This document shows, piece by piece, positions 16,596-25,400 of a stretch of DNA of 57,629 bases (its first letter is position 1; every line of letters begins with the position of its first letter). The notes under the pieces are model-generated. The model had not been told where the DNA came from, searched no databases, and was given only the letters and a program-made list of their open reading frames with translations. The position numbers were made by a program, and so were the translations under genes. The stretch is from Nitrososphaeraceae archaeon (GTDB lineage: Archaea; Thermoproteota; Nitrososphaeria; Nitrososphaerales; Nitrososphaeraceae), in the NCBI GenBank assembly GCA_021325295.1, contig JAJPHM010000005.1, forward strand, positions 1 through 57,629, given 5' to 3'.

Positions 16596-17099
16596 TTACT
16601 TTATCGTTATTTTCCCTTTCATGTAGGGATGAATGGAGCAAAAATATGCGTGCTCTCCTGTCCCAAGTTTGCTTGCCGGGACGCTGAATGTACCAGCCGG
16701 GGCAATTACTCCTGAATCAAAGACTTTTCCTTCACTTGAGTCGGTTGGGCCGGTACCGCTTGTAACTGTATGGGCAGTGCTATCCTTATTTGTCCACGTT
16801 ATGAGTGCATTTGATGGCACATTCGCAGAATCCGGACTGAAATTTGGATTGTTCTGCACTGAGGCACCTTGCAATATCGTAATTGCAACTTTGTTTGCGT
16901 AACTTGAGGCATTAGTTACAACAGGAGTAGTTGAAGCAGTAGTTGTTTCATTTACTTTGGATAGAGGAATGCCATAGACAGCAAGCCAGTGACCGGGTCG
17001 TGGAGATGCAACATCCAAAAATAAGTAATATGTTATTATGCCTGTGCTAGCGCCAAGAACAAGAATAGTAATAAAGGCCGCCTTACCAGGTGGTGCCAA
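16596..17099 (-). CDS. Membrane-anchored plastocyanin-like blue copper protein
   Basis: 167 residues from a TTG. An N-terminal membrane anchor or uncleaved signal (about 8-28) is followed by a Thr/Ser linker and a cupredoxin domain (70-167). Type 1 copper ligands are all present: H110 (STAHTV) and the C154-x2-H157-x2-M160 loop (YFCSIHPYM). The strand NALITWTNKDSTAHTV is typical of thaumarchaeal plastocyanins. Family knowledge: these proteins carry electrons outside the membrane, replacing cytochrome c in ammonia-oxidising archaea. It heads a three-gene operon with a small protein and a four-helix membrane protein. TATA-like ATAACTATT lies upstream. Confidence 0.9.
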   Translation of the reverse strand: MAPPGKAAFITILVLGASTGIITYYLFLDVASPRPGHWLAVYGIPLSKVNETTTASTTPVVTNASSYANKVAITILQGASVQNNPNFSPDSANVPSNALITWTNKDSTAHTVTSGTGPTDSSEGKVFDSGVIAPAGTFSVPASKLGTGEHAYFCSIHPYMKGKITIK

Positions 17100-17418
17100 T
17101 TCTATCGCCAGCGATCAGCGTGCTCGCTTGGATAGAATAGTTATTGACAATTGTTGAACTTTCTCATAGAAGTAGAAGAGGAAGCGAGACTCTGGTTTTC
17201 CTCAAATTTAGCGCCGAGTACATTGACATGATGTCTACAAACGATTGCTTCGCATTATGAAGATGTGTAGGTAAAGCTCTCCTTCATATGTCATAGAATT
17301 AGCGGAATGAAATAAGCAATTCTAGTGCAACTCTCCGCAAGGGAGTCTCTTTAGTGAGTCCCAAATGCAAGTTCTTGAAGTGAGCAATCGATAAAATAAC
17401 CAACCTGTAATTTTAGTT
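17100..17418. other. Divergent gene-free stretch
   Basis: About 319 nt between the cupredoxin gene (leftward) and the next gene (rightward). It must hold both promoters. The short complementary pieces CTCTCC and GGGAG near 17330-17346 could pair weakly. I see no RNA gene or protein-like frame in it. Confidence 0.3.
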
Positions 17419-18495
17419 GTGATATCGGCAAAATTCAGAACAACTCTTGTCCCGAAATTCTGCAGTTTGTTGATTGTATTATCCATGATGGTGATGCCGG
17501 CAGCAATGAAAGCTGAGGCATCACAGATTACTGCTTCGCTTGTGCCAGAATATAATACGGGGTATGGTACATTTAGCGCTGTCAAATTTTTAGAGTTACA
17601 ATACCCGCCAGATAGTGCAATATCGAAGGAATTCAATGGAAGAGACCAAAAGGTAAGCTTTTTCGTAAATGGAACAACAGATCAAAAAGATACAGCTGCA
17701 CTTGTAGACGCAATTAACCACGAACTGTTGCAACAAAGTCTCAGCGGCCTGCAGGTTACTTCACTTGACTTTCTTTACACCGGCACAATTAAAGGAAGTG
17801 CCGACAGAACAGAAGTATCATACAAGGTCGATATCATGCCAAAATTTTCAGGTTTTGTTCTTGCCAGTAATTCGACTCAAGGAAAAATGCTTGTGGATAT
17901 GACTTGGAGAGCATTAACAATTAACGGACCTGTTTCTGTGGCCACAAAGTATGGAAATTTCAATATCAACTATCCTGTAGGATTGTTTCAGGTGACAGAC
18001 CCCAAGTTTGCCGAGGCATTACTGACAGATAATACAGCAGCAAGTATCATGACATCTCCTATACTTGATTTCAGAGATATAGGAAGGACAGACCTCAATC
18101 AATGGGATCATTTATTTGATCCTACAAAAAGCCAACCAGGTGGCACAGTGATAGCTAATCCTCAGGATATGGGCTCGGCGAAAGTAATCTCGGTGTACTC
18201 GCTTGGCGAATGCAGCCTAAAACAGGGCTGTCCGCAACCTGATGAAAAGATGGGACAGACCACTGTCGAGGGCACACCACTCAAACTTGATATGACTACT
18301 CCACAACCAAATGCCCAGATCCAGATAGCAGGGTATGCAACCATACAGAGCCTGAAAAATGCTCAGGTGCTAGCAGTAACGCTGTCAGATTCTTCTGGCG
18401 GTCCGAACGAACCATTTCCGATACAGGTCTTGCTAGTCTTTGGCGGAATGATGGGAGCGGTTGCAGTTTTTGTTCTTATGAAGGCCAGAAAGTAA
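17419..18495 (+). CDS. Exported membrane-anchored protein, unknown family
   Basis: 358 residues from a GTG. A signal peptide (about 8-34, ending M-K-A-E-A) leads to a beta-rich ectodomain with an unbroken run of about 280 residues. A conserved-looking YPPDSAISKEFNGRDQKVSF block follows the N-terminus, and two Cys (ECSLKQGC) could form a disulfide. A C-terminal hydrophobic helix (about 335-353) ends in KARK. This type of large extracellular domain with a C-terminal anchor is common in Nitrososphaera-like archaea, but I cannot name the family. The start may be slightly downstream at one of the Met residues in the signal. Confidence 0.7.
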   Translation: MISAKFRTTLVPKFCSLLIVLSMMVMPAAMKAEASQITASLVPEYNTGYGTFSAVKFLELQYPPDSAISKEFNGRDQKVSFFVNGTTDQKDTAALVDAINHELLQQSLSGLQVTSLDFLYTGTIKGSADRTEVSYKVDIMPKFSGFVLASNSTQGKMLVDMTWRALTINGPVSVATKYGNFNINYPVGLFQVTDPKFAEALLTDNTAASIMTSPILDFRDIGRTDLNQWDHLFDPTKSQPGGTVIANPQDMGSAKVISVYSLGECSLKQGCPQPDEKMGQTTVEGTPLKLDMTTPQPNAQIQIAGYATIQSLKNAQVLAVTLSDSSGGPNEPFPIQVLLVFGGMMGAVAVFVLMKARK

Positions 18496-18622
18496 GAAAA
18501 TATTCCCTCGCTTCAGTTGGTTGGCATTCCCAAGATTTTTTGGATAGTCTATGTTCAGGTTATGGTCTACTATGAACCGTTTGTCCTACTCCTTATCTTG
18601 CTTGTTTGCCATGGTGTCAATA

Positions 18623-19090
18623 ATGAAAAAGCCTCGAAGGTATGCTCAAACTAGAAAAAGGAGGAAAAGTGCGAGCAACAGCATGTCTGTGACGCATAGA
18701 AGGAAACGTACGGCAATTGCTATTCGTAGGTCAAGTGGCAGAAAGGAGAAATTTGATATGAAACGGATGATCCAGATTACTGGCAGGTCCGGCGTGCCAT
18801 TTCCTATGGCGATGGATATAGCAAAGGACGTCTCAAAAAGAGTCAAAGCAGAGACAAAAGGAAAAGAGAAAAGAATCGTAACCGCTCGCAAGATAAGAAG
18901 CTTGATTGCAGCAAGTCTAATAGAAAGAAACCAACAGGCTACTGCCTCGTCATTCTCAGGAGATCGACCCGAAAATACTCAGAAGAAAGACGATGCACTA
19001 AAAGTGAAGCCAAGCAACTCTCCTGTCACCAGCGGCAAAACATATAGTGTGATGCACGACAGAAGCAAACGTCTGGCCTCAGCTGCTTAA
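18623..19090 (+). CDS. Stand-alone ATP-cone domain protein with a basic tail
   Basis: About 155 residues from the ATG at 18623; the frame is open to 18551, but TATA-like CCTTATCTT about 27 nt before 18623 favours the inner start. After a very basic N-terminus (RRYAQTRKRRKS), residues about 30-100 match the ATP-cone fold: AIAIRRSSGRKEKFD, ITGRSGVPFPMAMDIAKDVS, and ARKIRSLIAASLIE. ATP-cones sense nucleotides in ribonucleotide reductase and NrdR. Here no catalytic or zinc-finger domain is attached, and the C-terminus is polar. It may be a nucleotide-sensing DNA-binding regulator; the DNA-binding part is inferred from the basic residues. Confidence 0.68.
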   Translation: MKKPRRYAQTRKRRKSASNSMSVTHRRKRTAIAIRRSSGRKEKFDMKRMIQITGRSGVPFPMAMDIAKDVSKRVKAETKGKEKRIVTARKIRSLIAASLIERNQQATASSFSGDRPENTQKKDDALKVKPSNSPVTSGKTYSVMHDRSKRLASAA

Positions 19091-19214
19091 CGAATTTAGT
19101 CGATCTATTGATAACAATGCAATTTCTCAAGCTGAATTCATTGGAAGCTCAGTACGGCTGCCTTGCCTCCGTAACTTGGTCACAATCCTATACTTTTACA
19201 TATATTAAACCCAA

Positions 19215-20801
19215 ATGACAAATAACTGTGCATTGACAGAGCAGCAAAATAACTTACAAGACATCTCGTTATTGAAAGGATTTGAGCAGGAGATACTGGG
19301 CAAAGTTCCCCATCTACAGAAGACGGCAAATCAAGAAAAGGTAGTTAATGCTACACCACTTGTTGACATAACTGGAGATTTAATTGAATGCGCAAAATCT
19401 CAATTTGGCATCGATCTTTCCGGCGCAGATCTCAAGGTCTTTGGCAAATTTGACTCCGGCATCCTAGGTGGTTCGATCAAGTCAAGACCTGCTGTGCAGA
19501 TAATCTATAATGGGATCAGGACAGGTAGGCTGAAAAAAGGGCAGGCCATATTTGAGGCTACATCGGGCAATTTTGGCATAGCATTAGGACAGATTGCCTC
19601 GCTTGGACTTGATGTCATTGTTTTGGTATCTCGAAAGCTCCAAGAAGGTGTCTTTGAGGAGCTTCGAAATGAAAAAGTTCGTACAATTAATCTTGATATG
19701 GATATATGCCCCGCACCGGGCATGAAGGGAAATGCAAGTCTCATGAAAGCAAAAGCTGTGGCTTTTAACATCCGCTCGCAACTTGCTGAATACGGTTTCG
19801 ATCCATCTGTGTTTGACAAGTCGCGGGAAGAAATAGAGAAGATTCTTGCGGATCAAGATGCAATAAACTTGGCAAAGCTTCTTGCAAGAATATACGGAGG
19901 ATTTTGCCCGGAGCAGTATGACAATGACCTGAATATCGGGGCCCACATGCTGGTTACAGGCCCTGAAATTGACCAGCAGCTAAAAGATTACAGTGAGTCA
20001 CTTGCTGATTACAGGATTGTTTGCACCTTTGGAACAGGTGGCACCTCTGGAGGTTTGAGCAGATACATGGCTGAAAAATATGGTAAAAAATCAGTGCACG
20101 TTGTATTTCCTCTTGCAGACCAAGATGTTGCAGGGATTAGGACAAAAGCAAAGGCAGCAGGCCTGAAATTCTACGAGCCTCAGAGATACGCAGGGCAGCA
20201 CGAAGTTGACTTTGTTCAGGCAAGAAAATTGCTAAAGTTCTTTGTCAGCAAAGGCCACGATATGGGAGAGAGTAGCGCGCTTGCCCTCTATGCTGTAGTG
20301 CAGATGGCAAACTTTGGCTACGGTGGCAAGTTTGTGGTGATAATTGCAGACGGAATTGGCAAATACAAAAAGGCCCTCCAAGCAAGCGAAAAAAGCGACC
20401 GGCAGAGCCGTATCCAGGTTAACCTCCAGGAAGCTGTTTCAAGCATTGGAAACTATAACAAGGTAGTCTGGATCCATACCATGTACACTCCGCTTGAAGA
20501 GGGAATAAAGGTAATTGCCGAGTCACTGGGTATTGATAGGTCTATGATATCGGTGCCAAAAGCAAGCACTGTAGAACAGCTCTTGACTACCCAAGAGATT
20601 CCAAAGGAAATGGATGAAGCACTAGGTGGAAGCAAAAGCACCCCTTTGCTTGTTTGCATGGCTGGCAACACCTCGCTGATGGTAGCCAAGGTGCTCGCCC
20701 AGAAAGGTATACAGGCAGAGAGTCTTATCGGCGGAATTTCTGCTCTCTCAGAGAAGAAAGGAAGGCACATCTCTGAACTAGTGACAATGGCTACGGAGTA
20801 A
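19215..20801 (+). CDS. PLP-dependent cysteine-synthase-family enzyme fused to a rhodanese-like domain
   Basis: 528 residues from ATG with AT-rich promoter sequence upstream. Residues about 45-380 are a fold-type II PLP enzyme: the lysine K89 in GGSIKSRPAVQ and the substrate loop EATSGNFGIALG (114-125), and the phosphate-binding FGTGGTSGGLSRY. An insert of about 90 residues (150-240) is longer than in CysK/CysM. Residues about 420-528 look like a rhodanese domain: LLVCMAGNTS with Cys481 as candidate catalytic residue and the GGISAL end motif. The combined protein could make or use sulfur-bearing amino acids and pass sulfur to a persulfide. The fusion is unusual; the substrate is unknown. Followed by a convergent gene. 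Confidence 0.8.
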   Translation: MTNNCALTEQQNNLQDISLLKGFEQEILGKVPHLQKTANQEKVVNATPLVDITGDLIECAKSQFGIDLSGADLKVFGKFDSGILGGSIKSRPAVQIIYNGIRTGRLKKGQAIFEATSGNFGIALGQIASLGLDVIVLVSRKLQEGVFEELRNEKVRTINLDMDICPAPGMKGNASLMKAKAVAFNIRSQLAEYGFDPSVFDKSREEIEKILADQDAINLAKLLARIYGGFCPEQYDNDLNIGAHMLVTGPEIDQQLKDYSESLADYRIVCTFGTGGTSGGLSRYMAEKYGKKSVHVVFPLADQDVAGIRTKAKAAGLKFYEPQRYAGQHEVDFVQARKLLKFFVSKGHDMGESSALALYAVVQMANFGYGGKFVVIIADGIGKYKKALQASEKSDRQSRIQVNLQEAVSSIGNYNKVVWIHTMYTPLEEGIKVIAESLGIDRSMISVPKASTVEQLLTTQEIPKEMDEALGGSKSTPLLVCMAGNTSLMVAKVLAQKGIQAESLIGGISALSEKKGRHISELVTMATE

Positions 20802-20867
20802 AAACAAGAGCTTTTTTCCGGGACTGCAGATAAACAGTGAGAGTGCAGGGAATTAGCTTGCTGGCCG

Positions 20868-21671
20868 TCACTTTAATTCAGTTTTGGCTGCCTCGATCTT
20901 CCAGAGCTTGATTATTTCTGGCTCCCATGGTCCTTCTCCATTGTAACCGACAGGCACTCGGTCTGACAGGAAGATCTGGGAGATTTCTGCTACTTGTTTT
21001 GCTGACACCGGTTCCCAGCCACATTTCTGAATGAGAGCAGACTGCAATGCGGAGGGTTCAAACCTGATATTGTTGTGAACTAGTATCTCTAGCGTCTGGC
21101 ATATAGCCGCTCTATTCTGAGCTGGAGACTTGGGAGGCGACTCGCTGAAAGCAAATTTGAGGTGTTTGAACGCAGTTATTGCAACTTCGTCAACATAAAT
21201 AGAGGGTAGGTCTGGGTTTTCAAGGTCCTTTGCAAAGTACCTCTTGGCCCAAGCATCAACCTCTTCTGCTATCCATGGAATCACCAGCATCTTCTGAATG
21301 TTTGGAACGGCCTCAAGCATGTTCAGAAAATCTGGCGTAGGGTGTACGGCCAGCATGGGCCTTCCTAGTCCGTCTGACGGAATCCTAGACCTTGTTACAA
21401 TTTCGATAATACAATCAGCGATAAGAACTTTGGTTACAGCAGGCTTGTAAAAAATTGCAAACCTTCCTAGGCCTGGGTGTCTTGCAATTCTCCCAATCGT
21501 TTCTCTGTTGTTAGCTGCTACCCAACCGGTACCCTGCGCCGCCTTTGCTTCTTTGATGAGCCAATCCATGCCTTTTGAAAAACGCTGAGAGTCCGGCTCC
21601 TCCAGTCCCAGAAAATAATTTTCTCTTGTCAACGTGATTGATAGATTAATACAAATGGCAGTAAAAATCAT
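20868..21671 (-). CDS. Conserved-looking soluble protein, unknown function
   Basis: 267 residues, convergent with the PLP-rhodanese gene. No signal peptide, though the first 13 residues are hydrophobic; a TTG at 21632 (giving MTRENYFLGLEEPDS...) is an equally good start. The rest is mixed alpha/beta with blocks such as GTGWVAANNRETIGRIARHP, and a helical C-terminal half with two isolated Cys. Composition and length are those of a real gene, but no family is recognised. Confidence 0.65.
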   Translation of the reverse strand: MIFTAICINLSITLTRENYFLGLEEPDSQRFSKGMDWLIKEAKAAQGTGWVAANNRETIGRIARHPGLGRFAIFYKPAVTKVLIADCIIEIVTRSRIPSDGLGRPMLAVHPTPDFLNMLEAVPNIQKMLVIPWIAEEVDAWAKRYFAKDLENPDLPSIYVDEVAITAFKHLKFAFSESPPKSPAQNRAAICQTLEILVHNNIRFEPSALQSALIQKCGWEPVSAKQVAEISQIFLSDRVPVGYNGEGPWEPEIIKLWKIEAAKTELK

Positions 21672-21827
21672 TTCGCAGTGTAAAGCCTATTAGAAAGTGA
21701 AAAGAAATTAGCGAGTGGCCGATTCAAAGCAGATGGCAGTTAGTTGTTGCACTCCGGAATTTAACCAGTTCAATTTATGCGTGAAAAGCGCGTCCTTTAT
21801 GTTGGTGTCACTGGAATGTACTGAAGA

Positions 21828-23618
21828 ATGCTAAACGACGATCTAGAACATGCCAGAAGATACCATGAGACAACAAAGCACAGCGAATTTAGCGTGCGCA
21901 TGTCACATCATTATGTTGACTGGGAAGATAGGCCAAGACCTTTCAAGGTATATGCAGATCTGCCTTCAATTCCTCTTCCTCAAGATTTTCCTTCACCTGA
22001 GTCAAACCCGCTATACTGCATATCTTCCAGTGATAACAATCCCGGAATAGAAAAACAAGAGCCGTACAATAAAAGACAAGGCACACTATTGAACATCGAC
22101 AGCCTCGCGGAAATTCTATTTTTTTCGGCAGGGATTACAAGGAAAATAAAACATGGTTCAGATACCTATTACATGAGAGCTGCCTCTGCTACCGGGGCGC
22201 TCTATCCGATAGAGCTCTATATTGTCAGCGGAGCTATGCCTGGCCTTAATGCAGGTGTTTACCATTTCTGCCCGGCAGACTTTTCCCTTGATTCCATTCG
22301 CACCGGTGACCACACAAATTACCTGGAAGCTGCTTTTGGAGAACAAAGTAAGTCTGGTTTGGCGTCTGCTACAGGTGCTACATCTCCGATTGCTATAGTT
22401 TTCACGTCGGTTGCTTGGAGGAATGCGTGGAAGTACAGTTTGCGTTCTTATCGACACTGGTTCTGGGATGCAGGTGTAATAGCAGCAAACCTTCTGGCAG
22501 TAACATCTTCCATGCAGATCCATTCAAAGCTCAGACTTGGGTTTATTGATAGCGCAATAGACCAACTTCTTTGCCTAGAAAACGAAAAGGAAGCTACCGT
22601 AGCAATTGCTACCCTAGATTCTGGTACAACCAGCATGCATGGCGTCGATGGCAACAAAAAGAAACAAAATGTCAATTTACAAAAAATAGAATCAAAGCAT
22701 ACTCCCATTCTGCCACTCTCAAGAAAAGAGTATGATCTGCCCCAAATCTGGAATGTTCATCGAGCTTCAGCCTTAACCTCTGCGGAACAGGTTATGGCAT
22801 GGATTGGGTCTTATTATCACTCAAAACCTGCTAGGAAAGCAGCAGAACAGAAAGACGGTGGTAATGACGAAGGTGCAGAAATGAGATCATACCAGCTTTC
22901 ATTGCAGAATTTAAAGTCGGAAGACGGTGCTGGTCCAATACAAAGGGCACAGATTAGTAGTCTTGGTGATGTAATTTTGCAGCGGGGCTCGACTAGACAA
23001 TTTGCTAGGACAGCGATAAGTTTTGACCAGCTATCTACGATACTCTGGTGCAGCACAAGAGGAGTGCCGCTTGACTTCCTCAAAACTGGCGATAGTTTAA
23101 TCGACATTTATTTCGTGGCAAATGCAGTAGATGACCTGAAGCCCGGTGGGTATTTTTTTGATAGATCCAATTGCATATTGAGGCAACTTGGCAGATCAGG
23201 GCAAAAAGGAGATGGAATAGACGAGCTTGCTGCAAGATATGATGCAGCTTACCTCTGTCTTGAGCAACAGCTCTTTGGAGATGCTGCGGTGGTCTTTTTT
23301 CTGATGGCCAACCTTGATGAAGTTCTTCAATCCTTGGGGAATAGAGGTTACCGGTGCGCACAGTTTGAGGCAGGAGTTATCGCGGGCAAGCTTTACCTTG
23401 CTTCCTATGCAATGGGAATAGGTGCATCTGGCTCGACATTCTATGACGATGCGGTAACAGAGTACTTTTCTCCTCATGCAAGCACAAAAGACACAATGGT
23501 GGCCGTAGGTGTTGGTTATCCCGCGTATCAAGCGCATAAGGGCAAGCGACTGACAGGAATACTTGCGAAGGATCAATTAATTTCCATGTACAGTACTGGA
23601 ACACATGGAACCGCTTGA
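21828..23618 (+). CDS. SagB-type dehydrogenase with two nitroreductase domains
   Basis: 596 residues from ATG. The N-terminal motif H-x-x-T-K-H...WEDRPRPFKVYADLPSIPLP is diagnostic of SagB-type/thiazole-forming peptide dehydrogenases. Domain 1 (about 85-270) and domain 2 (about 380-590) are both nitroreductase-like FMN folds: RAASATGALYPIELYIVSG in the first, RGSTRQFARTAISFDQLSTI, then GIGASGSTFYDDAVTEYFSP in the second. Family knowledge: SagB oxidises azolines in peptide natural products, working with SagC/SagD-type cyclodehydratases. None of those partners is in the window, so it may act alone or on another substrate. A 42-codon frame overlaps its last 14 bases. Confidence 0.85.
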   Translation: MLNDDLEHARRYHETTKHSEFSVRMSHHYVDWEDRPRPFKVYADLPSIPLPQDFPSPESNPLYCISSSDNNPGIEKQEPYNKRQGTLLNIDSLAEILFFSAGITRKIKHGSDTYYMRAASATGALYPIELYIVSGAMPGLNAGVYHFCPADFSLDSIRTGDHTNYLEAAFGEQSKSGLASATGATSPIAIVFTSVAWRNAWKYSLRSYRHWFWDAGVIAANLLAVTSSMQIHSKLRLGFIDSAIDQLLCLENEKEATVAIATLDSGTTSMHGVDGNKKKQNVNLQKIESKHTPILPLSRKEYDLPQIWNVHRASALTSAEQVMAWIGSYYHSKPARKAAEQKDGGNDEGAEMRSYQLSLQNLKSEDGAGPIQRAQISSLGDVILQRGSTRQFARTAISFDQLSTILWCSTRGVPLDFLKTGDSLIDIYFVANAVDDLKPGGYFFDRSNCILRQLGRSGQKGDGIDELAARYDAAYLCLEQQLFGDAAVVFFLMANLDEVLQSLGNRGYRCAQFEAGVIAGKLYLASYAMGIGASGSTFYDDAVTEYFSPHASTKDTMVAVGVGYPAYQAHKGKRLTGILAKDQLISMYSTGTHGTA

Positions 23619-23733
23619 GGATCAGAATCGGCACTTTGGCCAAAATTACACACTGGTACCGATCAGCCGCTGGCGCGAAATGAAAAAGGAGCATGAGTGG
23701 TTAACCGGTGATGCACTGTCTGGATTGGCTTAG
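23605..23733 (+). CDS. 42-residue frame overlapping the SagB-like gene (tentative)
   Basis: ATG at 23605 lies 14 nt before the end of the SagB-like gene, so translation could be coupled. The peptide is polar with SRWREMKKEHEWLTGDALSG; it has no Cys, and one Thr plus a few Ser. Its stop at 23731-23733 overlaps the convergent thioredoxin-fold gene by 4 nt. It could be a small partner of the dehydrogenase, or a chance frame. A substrate-peptide role is not supported by any leader/core pattern I can see. Confidence 0.3.
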   Translation: MEPLEDQNRHFGQNYTLVPISRWREMKKEHEWLTGDALSGLA

Positions 23734-24164
23734 CTGTACATGCTAAACTTGCTGTGGTCATTGCTGCCAGCATGCTTTGAAATTATGTAGCGCATCTGCG
23801 CCTTTGTTATTGTTCCAGAGAACCCGTCCACAGGTACCCCATCTTTGAACACCAGAACTGCAGGCACTGTCTTTATTCCCAGTATGCTTGCTGACTCGAT
23901 ATTCTCATCCACATTCAGGTGGCCAAAAATAGCCTTGTCTGCCATTTCTCTTACAACCTCGTGCATTATTGACCCAACAGCAATGGACTGTGCAGATGAA
24001 GGTGTCCAAAAGTCAACTATCACAAGTGGATATCTCTCAATAGTCTGCAAAAAGTTCTCGTCAGTGAGTTTCAAAGCCGGTACAGGCATAGACTTCTCTT
24101 GAGGCAGGCCTGATTCTTCCGGAGGCTCAACTGTATCTTTTGCAAATATGTCATCAAACTTCAT
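23730..24164 (-). CDS. Thioredoxin-fold protein lacking both active-site cysteines
   Basis: 144 residues from the ATG at 24164; the frame stays open to 24275, but the extra residues do not fit the fold. The first 30 residues are an acidic/Pro extension. The thioredoxin core (31-140) is clear: VIVDFWTPSS at 48-57, GHLNVDENIESASILGIKTV, the cis-Pro turn TVPA and VLVFKDGVPVDGFSG. Where WCGPC stands in thioredoxin this protein has S56-S57-A-Q-S60, so both Cys are Ser. It cannot make the usual disulfide; a chaperone, adaptor or scaffold role is likely. It is convergent with the SagB-like gene. Confidence 0.82.
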   Translation of the reverse strand: MKFDDIFAKDTVEPPEESGLPQEKSMPVPALKLTDENFLQTIERYPLVIVDFWTPSSAQSIAVGSIMHEVVREMADKAIFGHLNVDENIESASILGIKTVPAVLVFKDGVPVDGFSGTITKAQMRYIISKHAGSNDHSKFSMYS

Positions 24165-24283
24165 GTTATTGATCCGTGAAGATACTATGTCAAATGCACT
24201 ATTAAATAATACGAGTACGTCCGCACAAGTACAGACAGCTAGTTTGGCACAACCCAAATTGAAGGCAATCCTCAATTGTTAAA

Positions 24284-24295
24284 TAGAATAAATTA
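24284..24295 (+). promoter_or_regulatory. TATA box of the alcohol dehydrogenase gene
   Basis: An AT-rich box (AGAATAAATTA) is centred about 27-30 nt before the ATG at 24321 in the divergent gap with the thioredoxin-fold gene. Confidence 0.45.
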
Positions 24296-24320
24296 GCTAG
24301 GCATCTAGAAGGCGTAGATT

Positions 24321-25370
24321 ATGCAGGTTGTTGGATATGCAGCAAAAAAAGCCAGAGGTGAGCTGGCACTGTTCTCTTTTGAGAGACGAGAACCGCGGCC
24401 CAGAGATGTTGTCATTGATATCAAGTATTGTGGAATATGCCACTCAGATATCCACCAAGTAAACGACGAGTGGGGCGGCTCAACCTTTCCTATGGTTCCG
24501 GGACATGAAATTACCGGCATTGTCTCAGAGGTTGGCTCACAGGTCAAAAGATTCAGTGTCGGCGACAGGGTGGGCATTGGATGCTTTGTCGATTCCTGCC
24601 GGCGCTGCTCTCCATGTAGGAGAGGGCTTGAACAATATTGCGTTGAGGGAGCCACCCTTACGTATAATGCCGTCGAGCGGGATGGCAAAACCCGCACACA
24701 GGGAGGATATTCAAACAAGATTGTGGTAAACGAACGCTACGTACTGCATATACCCGCCAAGATTCCGCTTGACAGGGCGGCGCCGCTTCTCTGCGCAGGA
24801 ATTACACTGTATTCACCACTTGTCCACTGGAAGGCTGGGCCTAGAAAGCGCGTAGCAATTATTGGCCTTGGTGGTCTGGGGCATATTGGCGTCAAGCTTG
24901 CACACTCACTCGGAGCGCATGTTACCGTTCTCAGCCACTCGCTCAGAAAACAAGACGATGCCAAGAAAATGGGCGCTAACGAATTCTACTCAACTTCGGA
25001 TCCGGATACTTTCCGAAAGCTCAAGGGAAGTTTTGACCTCATCATAAATACTGTCTCTGCAGAGCTTGACCTGAACAGATATCTTGAACTGCTGTCACTT
25101 GACGGCACAATGGTTATAGTGGGGCTTCCTGAGAAGGAAATGCCTCTCGGGGCCTTTTCGCTCATTAGCGCCCGGCGAAGCCTTGCCGGCTCTGTTATAG
25201 GTGGCATCAAAGAGACCCAAGAGATGCTTGACTATTGTGGAAAGAAAGGAATAGCAAGCGAGATAGAGCTGATACCTATAAGCAAGGTAAATGAGGCATA
25301 CCAGCGTGTCTTGAAAAGCGATGTCAGATACAGGTTTGTGATAGATATGAAATCGCTAGAACAGTCCTGA
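24321..25370 (+). CDS. Zinc-dependent medium-chain alcohol dehydrogenase (CAD/YahK-like)
   Basis: 349 residues, full length. Catalytic zinc ligands are C37 (YCGICHSD) and H62/E63 (VPGHE). The structural zinc loop C-x2-C-x2-C-x7-C is present ([16 protein letters not shown]). The Rossmann motif [20 protein letters not shown] binds NAD(P). YahK-type NADPH aldehyde reductases and cinnamyl alcohol dehydrogenases share the GICHSDIH and GGYS landmarks, so an aldehyde/alcohol interconversion is expected, likely NADP-linked. Substrate cannot be told from sequence. Monocistronic by layout, leaderless. Confidence 0.92.
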   Translation: MQVVGYAAKKARGELALFSFERREPRPRDVVIDIKYCGICHSDIHQVNDEWGGSTFPMVPGHEITGIVSEVGSQVKRFSVGDRVGIGCFVDSCRRCSPCRRGLEQYCVEGATLTYNAVERDGKTRTQGGYSNKIVVNERYVLHIPAKIPLDRAAPLLCAGITLYSPLVHWKAGPRKRVAIIGLGGLGHIGVKLAHSLGAHVTVLSHSLRKQDDAKKMGANEFYSTSDPDTFRKLKGSFDLIINTVSAELDLNRYLELLSLDGTMVIVGLPEKEMPLGAFSLISARRSLAGSVIGGIKETQEMLDYCGKKGIASEIELIPISKVNEAYQRVLKSDVRYRFVIDMKSLEQS

Positions 25371-25400
25371 TGCCTGCTATTTTTTGTAACGGCAATATGG

